DNA from: Mesonia mobilis DSM 19841
GTDB lineage: Bacteria > Bacteroidota > Bacteroidia > Flavobacteriales > Flavobacteriaceae
Reading direction: 5' to 3'
Assembly: GCF_000423405.1 (NCBI RefSeq)
Contig: NZ_KE384013.1
Coordinates: 121,705-185,704 of the forward strand
Length of the DNA stretch: 64,000 nucleotides
The position numbers were made by a program, and so were the translations under genes. Positions within the stretch are counted from its first letter, which is position 1. Every line of letters begins with the position of its first letter. The notes beneath the pieces are model-generated. The model worked only from the letters and a program-made list of their open reading frames with translations, did no database searches and was not told the origin of the DNA. Below, one piece after another: positions 60,809 to 64,000 of this stretch.

Positions 60809-61500
60809 TGCTCTTCTAAAATTAATTCTTCGTTAGGTTGGAGTTTAAACCACTTCCTCATTATAAAAACTCCTAAATATAATAAAGGCGTATCGCAGGC
60901 AGCTACTAGAACTTTAAACAAAAAACCGCCTAAAAGTAAACCCCCAAAAAGCTCCCATTTTATCTGCCCAAAACTGCAAAGCAAAAAGAGAACGCTAAAG
61001 GTGTCTACAAATTGAGATAAAAATGTAGAAAAATTATTACGTAACCATAGGTGTTTACCTTTTGTTAACTTTTTCCAGAAATGATAAATCTGAATATCAA
61101 TATACTGCGCCAATAAATAAGCCATCATCGAGGCAAAAACAGCAATGGCCGTGTTGCCAAAAACTTTTGAAAATAAACTGTCACCAATCGGCGACCACTC
61201 GGTAGCCGGTACTGCGGCAGAAGTATAAACAATTAATAATGAAAAAACCGAAGCAAAAATACCGGTTGTTACGATTTGATTAGCTTTTTTCTTCCCATAA
61301 ATTTCACTCACCAGATCGGTAATTAAAAATGTTACCGGATAAGGCAAAATACCTACAGAGATTTCAAAACGATATAATCCGAAAAAATCCCAATAGAAAA
61401 ACTTCTGAAAAATTAAGTTAGAAACCACTAACGAAGTAATAAATAAAGCAGCTAAAATTAAATAAACGCGGTAAGCGGTAATTTTCCTCTCTAAATTCAA
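60805..61500 (-). CDS. Queuosine precursor transporter (VUT/YhhQ family)
   Basis: 231 residues with about six membrane helices (YLILAALFITSLVVSNLIF, LPYPVTFLITDLVSEIYGKK and others). LITDLVSEIYGKKKANQIV is the family hallmark; AYLLAQYIDIQIYHFWKKLT and FVDTFSVLFLLCSFG are also conserved. It takes up 7-cyano- or 7-aminomethyl-7-deazaguanine for tRNA queuosine. Its last four bases overlap the AsmA start (ATGA). Confidence 0.92.
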   Translation of the reverse strand: MNLERKITAYRVYLILAALFITSLVVSNLIFQKFFYWDFFGLYRFEISVGILPYPVTFLITDLVSEIYGKKKANQIVTTGIFASVFSLLIVYTSAAVPATEWSPIGDSLFSKVFGNTAIAVFASMMAYLLAQYIDIQIYHFWKKLTKGKHLWLRNNFSTFLSQFVDTFSVLFLLCSFGQIKWELFGGLLLGGFLFKVLVAACDTPLLYLGVFIMRKWFKLQPNEELILEEQ

Positions 61501-61529
61501 ACGGATAGATTTGTTAATACTCTTTTCGT

Positions 61530-61537
61530 CAAAAATA
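61530..61537 (-). promoter_or_regulatory. Possible -7 element for the transporter-asmA-rpoD run
   Basis: Read on the minus strand it is TATTTTTG (TAnnTTTG), 30 bases before the transporter start and in the divergent gap to folK. The -33 element is not clear. Confidence 0.35.
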
Positions 61538-61598
61538 AGTTTATATACTTTTCTTTTAGTTAATTTGCCGTGAAATTCTAATTTTTATTTTCTTTTTT

Positions 61599-62720
61599 TT
61601 GAAAAACCCTACCACCGCATACCTGGCTTTAGGAAGTAATCAAGGCGATAAATTACAGTTTCTGCAAAAAGCAGTTCACGCTATTTTTAAGCGAATAGGT
61701 GAGGTGAGCGCTGTTTCTGCGATTTACGAAACTCCTGCTTTTGGTTTTGAGGGTAACGATTTTCATAATGCCTGCATCCAAATTAAAACACGATTTTCTG
61801 CGGAAGAAACCTTAGATAAACTCCTGCAAATTGAAGATCTTTTAGGGCGGCAACGAACAAAAAGTGGCGTTTATGAAAATCGGGTGATCGATCTAGATCT
61901 CATTTTCTTCGGAAATGAAATTTTTTCTTCTGAAAAATTATCGATTCCGCATCCGAGATTACAAGATCGAAAGTTTGTCTTATTTCCTTTAAAAGATGTT
62001 GCGGAAGATTATTTGCATCCGGTGTTGAAGAAAACCGTAAAACAATTAACAGAAGAAACCAAAGACACTTCTGTAATTAAAAAAACTTCTAAAAAATTAG
62101 AAAAGCCGAAATTTAAACTACATCCGTTTAATTACCTGGCGATCGAAGGGAATATTGGTGCCGGTAAAACCAGTTTAGCTACGATGATCTCGCAAGATTT
62201 TAAAGCAAAGATCATTACCGAACGTTTTAAAGACAATCCTTTTTTACCAAAATTCTATAAAGATCAAGCGCGTTATGCGTTTCCTTTAGAAATGTCTTTT
62301 CTAGCCGATCGTTACCAGCAATTACTCGACGATATTTCGCAATACGATCTGTTTAGTGATTTTATGGTGGCCGATTACGATGTGTATAAATCGCTTATTT
62401 TTGCGAAAGTAACTTTGCAGGAAGAAGAATATTCGTTGTATAAAAAGTTATTCAACATTATGTATAAAGACTTGGCTAAGCCAGATTTATACGTTTATCT
62501 CTACCAAAACACCGATCGTTTGTTGCAGAATATTAAAAAACGTGGCAGAAATTACGAGCAAGATATTCCGGCAGATTATTTAGAGAACATCAATAAAGGT
62601 TATCTTGATTTTATTAAAAATCAGCATCATTTAAACGTGAAAATCATCGATATCTCTGAACTCGATTTTGTGAATTTCAGAGAAGATTACCTAAAAGTTC
62701 TAGAAGAAATTAATCGTTGA
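61599..62720 (+). CDS. folK: Fused HPPK (FolK) and deoxynucleoside kinase
   Basis: 373 residues from a TTG start (MKNPTTAYLALGSNQGDKLQ). Residues ~5-140 are 6-hydroxymethyl-7,8-dihydropterin pyrophosphokinase for folate synthesis: YLALGSNQGDK, RVIDLDLIFFGNE and IPHPRLQDRKFVLFPL. After a Lys-rich linker, residues ~170-373 form a deoxynucleoside kinase with the P-loop LAIEGNIGAGKTSLA, ERFKDNPFLPKFY and KRGRNYEQ. Both halves look intact. The fusion joins folate and nucleotide salvage and occurs in other Bacteroidota. Confidence 0.93.
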   Translation: MKNPTTAYLALGSNQGDKLQFLQKAVHAIFKRIGEVSAVSAIYETPAFGFEGNDFHNACIQIKTRFSAEETLDKLLQIEDLLGRQRTKSGVYENRVIDLDLIFFGNEIFSSEKLSIPHPRLQDRKFVLFPLKDVAEDYLHPVLKKTVKQLTEETKDTSVIKKTSKKLEKPKFKLHPFNYLAIEGNIGAGKTSLATMISQDFKAKIITERFKDNPFLPKFYKDQARYAFPLEMSFLADRYQQLLDDISQYDLFSDFMVADYDVYKSLIFAKVTLQEEEYSLYKKLFNIMYKDLAKPDLYVYLYQNTDRLLQNIKKRGRNYEQDIPADYLENINKGYLDFIKNQHHLNVKIIDISELDFVNFREDYLKVLEEINR

Positions 62721-62727
62721 TTTGCTT

Positions 62728-62950
62728 GAAATTGAAGTTGAAACTGAAACTGAATTCTCTTTCATTAAATCAATTTGTCATCTTGAACGGAGTCGAAAGG
62801 TTTTAATGAAAGTCAAGATGCTAGAACCTAGATTATAGACATTATTTACAATTAAAATTCCTTTCCTTAAGGGAAGGTGGCTTCTGTAGCCTTAGCGAAA
62901 GAAGTCGGAAGGGTGTTTTCTTGAAATTGAATTTGTAATCGAATCTCCTA
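62728..62950. repeat. Mixed repeat tracts between folK and the TrmH-type gene
   Basis: In the 267-base gap there are: hexads GAAATT GAAGTT GAAACT GAAACT GAATTC (62728-62757); a TGTCATCTTGAAC/GGAGTCGAAAGG palindrome (62776-62800); heptads GATGCTA GAACCTA GATTATA GACATTA (62817-62844); a TTTCCTTAAGGGAAGGTGG...GGAAGGGTG element (about 62858-62916); and hexads GAAATT GAATTT GTAATC GAATCT (62923-62946). No ORF is seen. Confidence 0.75.
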
Positions 62951-62987
62951 TTCCCTTAAACCCAAAACCTAACACCTACAACCTCAC

Positions 62988-63527
62988 TTACTGTTGTTTT
63001 ATTTTAGCAAACAAATCCCAAACCACAACGCCGGTACTTACCGAAATATTTAAAGAATGCTTACTTCCAAATTGCGGAATTTCAATAACTCGATCGCTTT
63101 TAGAGACCACTTCTTGTTGCACACCTTTAACTTCGTTGCCAAAAACTACAGCATACGTTTTTCCTGTTTCCGGAGAAAAATCATCAAGCATCGTGGCATT
63201 TTCAGCTTGTTCAATCGCGAGAATTTCAACGTTTTCTTGCTGAAGTTTTTTCATTACATCCAAGGTGTTTTCAGCATATTCCCAAGTCACGGTTTCGGTG
63301 GCGCCCAAAGCGGTTTTATGAATATCTTTATGTGGCGGAGTTGCGGTAATTCCGCAGAGGTAAATTTTTTCAATTAAAAAAGCATCGGCCGTTCTAAATA
63401 CCGAACCAATATTATTTAAACTTCTAATGTTGTCTAAAATAATAATGAGCGGAGTTTTAGCTGAATTTTTAAATTCTTCAACACTCTTACGCTCGAGTTC
63501 GCTGTTTTTTAATTTTCGATGTTCCAT
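62988..63527 (-). CDS. TrmH/SpoU family RNA 2'-O-methyltransferase
   Basis: 179 residues. The SPOUT motifs are complete: LDNIRSLNNIGSVFRTADAF, VVFGNEVKGV and IPQFGSKHSLNISVSTGVVV. The short length without an extra substrate-binding domain fits TrmL- or TrmH-like tRNA methylases, but the exact RNA target cannot be read. It is a single gene in repeat-rich surroundings. Confidence 0.92.
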   Translation of the reverse strand: MEHRKLKNSELERKSVEEFKNSAKTPLIIILDNIRSLNNIGSVFRTADAFLIEKIYLCGITATPPHKDIHKTALGATETVTWEYAENTLDVMKKLQQENVEILAIEQAENATMLDDFSPETGKTYAVVFGNEVKGVQQEVVSKSDRVIEIPQFGSKHSLNISVSTGVVVWDLFAKIKQQ

Positions 63528-63541
63528 AGCTGCAAAAATAT

Positions 63542-63578
63542 AAAAAAGAAAATGCAGCCCAACGAAAGCTGCATTTTT
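63542..63578 (-). terminator. Probable terminator of the aldo/keto reductase transcript
   Basis: AAAATGCAGC/GCTGCATTTT with a 9-base loop; the A-rich run on its left reads as U in minus-strand transcripts. It lies between the reductase end and the TrmH-type gene. Confidence 0.65.
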
Positions 63579-63602
63579 AGATTTTTGATCAGTAAGAAAT
63601 TA

Positions 63603-63767
63603 GATTTTAGAATCTAGACTTTAGACCTCTTTTTTTCAATAAACCGTTCCTTCCCTTAAGAGGGAAGGTGACTTTTGAAGCGATAGCGAAAAAAGTTGGA
63701 AGGGTGTTTTCTTGAAATTGAAATTGAAGTTGAAACTGAAATTGAAGTTGAAACTGAAACTGAAATC
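63603..63767. repeat. Period-7 and period-6 tracts next to the aldo/keto reductase
   Basis: Heptads GATTTTA GAATCTA GACTTTA GACCTCT (63603-63630) are followed by a CCTTCCCTTAAGAGGGAAGG...GGAAGGGTG element (about 63650-63706). Nine unbroken hexads follow at 63714-63767: GAAATT GAAATT GAAGTT GAAACT GAAATT GAAGTT GAAACT GAAACT GAAATC. The central element matches that at 62858. Confidence 0.8.
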
Positions 63768-63797
63768 AAAAAGTCTTGAGTCTTGTTTCAAAAAAAA

Positions 63798-64000
63798 CTA
63801 CAATTCCCGATCAACTTTAGTCACATCAAGCATCCAACCCGGGTATTCGCGTTCGAGCTTGCTTACTTTTTCTAATTTTTCAAAATCGTCTTTAGAGAAT
63901 TCAATTTTTGAAGCGTTTAGGTTCTCTTCGAGTTGTTCTGTTTTTTTAGCTCCGACAATCACGGTAGAAACGGCTTTTTGTTTTAAAAGCCAGGCAATAG
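63798..64000 (-). CDS. Aldo/keto reductase, C-terminal part (5' end outside the window)
   Basis: 67 codons are visible, ending in TAG at 63798. The translation includes IAWLLKQKAVSTVIVGAKKT, EQLEENLNA and EREYPGWMLDVTKV, the NADPH-binding and C-terminal region of an aldo/keto reductase of the larger YghZ-like kind. The substrate is not inferable from this part. Confidence 0.85.
   Translation of the reverse strand, partial: IAWLLKQKAVSTVIVGAKKTEQLEENLNASKIEFSKDDFEKLEKVSKLEREYPGWMLDVTKVDREL

Overview
The window is a chromosomal segment of a member of the Bacteroidota, most likely a marine-type Flavobacteriaceae. The grounds are low GC, type IX secretion (T9SS) proteins (PorP/SprF, a type B C-terminal sorting domain), a carboxypeptidase-regulatory-domain TonB receptor, TAnnTTTG promoter elements, absence of Shine-Dalgarno sequences, a short RpoD without region 1.1, and families typical of the group (GSCFA, DUF4230, DUF6252-like, DUF5522, fused FolK-deoxynucleoside kinase). 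No rRNA, tRNA, CRISPR array, phage or IS transposase was seen.

Layout. (1) 1-6587: a T9SS surface module made of a protein with at least ten 78-residue repeats (cut by the window edge), a GEVED-type secreted protein, a T9SS type B substrate and its PorP/SprF partner. (2) 6813-24426: an HNH/NUMOD4-like protein, a large TonB-type outer-membrane barrel, a lipoprotein, the TPM-TPM-LemA group, MerR, an M23 peptidase divergent from alaS, GSCFA, envelope proteins, a TPR-histidine kinase with a NarL-type regulator, DUF4230, and a TetR regulator. (3) 24500-41689: a near-complete phenylacetyl-CoA epoxidation pathway in the order paaE-A-B-C-D-G-H-I-J-Z-F-Y, followed by the E2 and fused E1 of a 2-oxoacid dehydrogenase. 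(4) 41869-64000: PPK2, DUF4136, hutU, a tandem pair of PA14-type proteins (one interrupted by a stop), an ACC-deaminase-like enzyme, a glucosaminidase, hemL, GH3, DUF2797, a PLP racemase-like protein, rpsU, rpoD, AsmA, a queuosine-precursor transporter, FolK-dNK, a TrmH-type methylase and the end of an aldo/keto reductase.

Pathway logic. TetR (PaaR-like) sits directly upstream of paaE. An 8+8 base palindrome overlaps the -7 element of a well-formed Bacteroidota promoter there. PaaABCDE epoxidises phenylacetyl-CoA, PaaG isomerises it to the oxepin, PaaZ opens and oxidises the ring, and PaaJ/F/H carry out beta-oxidation-like steps to acetyl-CoA and succinyl-CoA; PaaI and PaaY deal with dead-end CoA esters. 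No phenylacetate-CoA ligase (PaaK) is present. The E1/E2 genes at the end of the cluster raise the possibility that phenylacetyl-CoA is made directly from phenylpyruvate.

Most unusual structure. Five divergent genes of the 23S-rRNA-intervening-sequence (four-helix-bundle) family are wedged between genes of the paa/hut region, always in the host-gene orientation. Each is bracketed by inverted arms built of degenerate short repeats with a strict period of 7 (four cases) or 6 (one case) bases. Related period-6/7 tracts without an ORF lie in other gaps. This looks like a family of hairpin-armed intergenic elements resembling rRNA intervening sequences but sitting in mRNA. A second layer of small palindromes (core around TGAGC..GTCGAAG and its relatives) fills many gaps, in one case inside the paaH coding sequence and in another nested inside a second repeat family.
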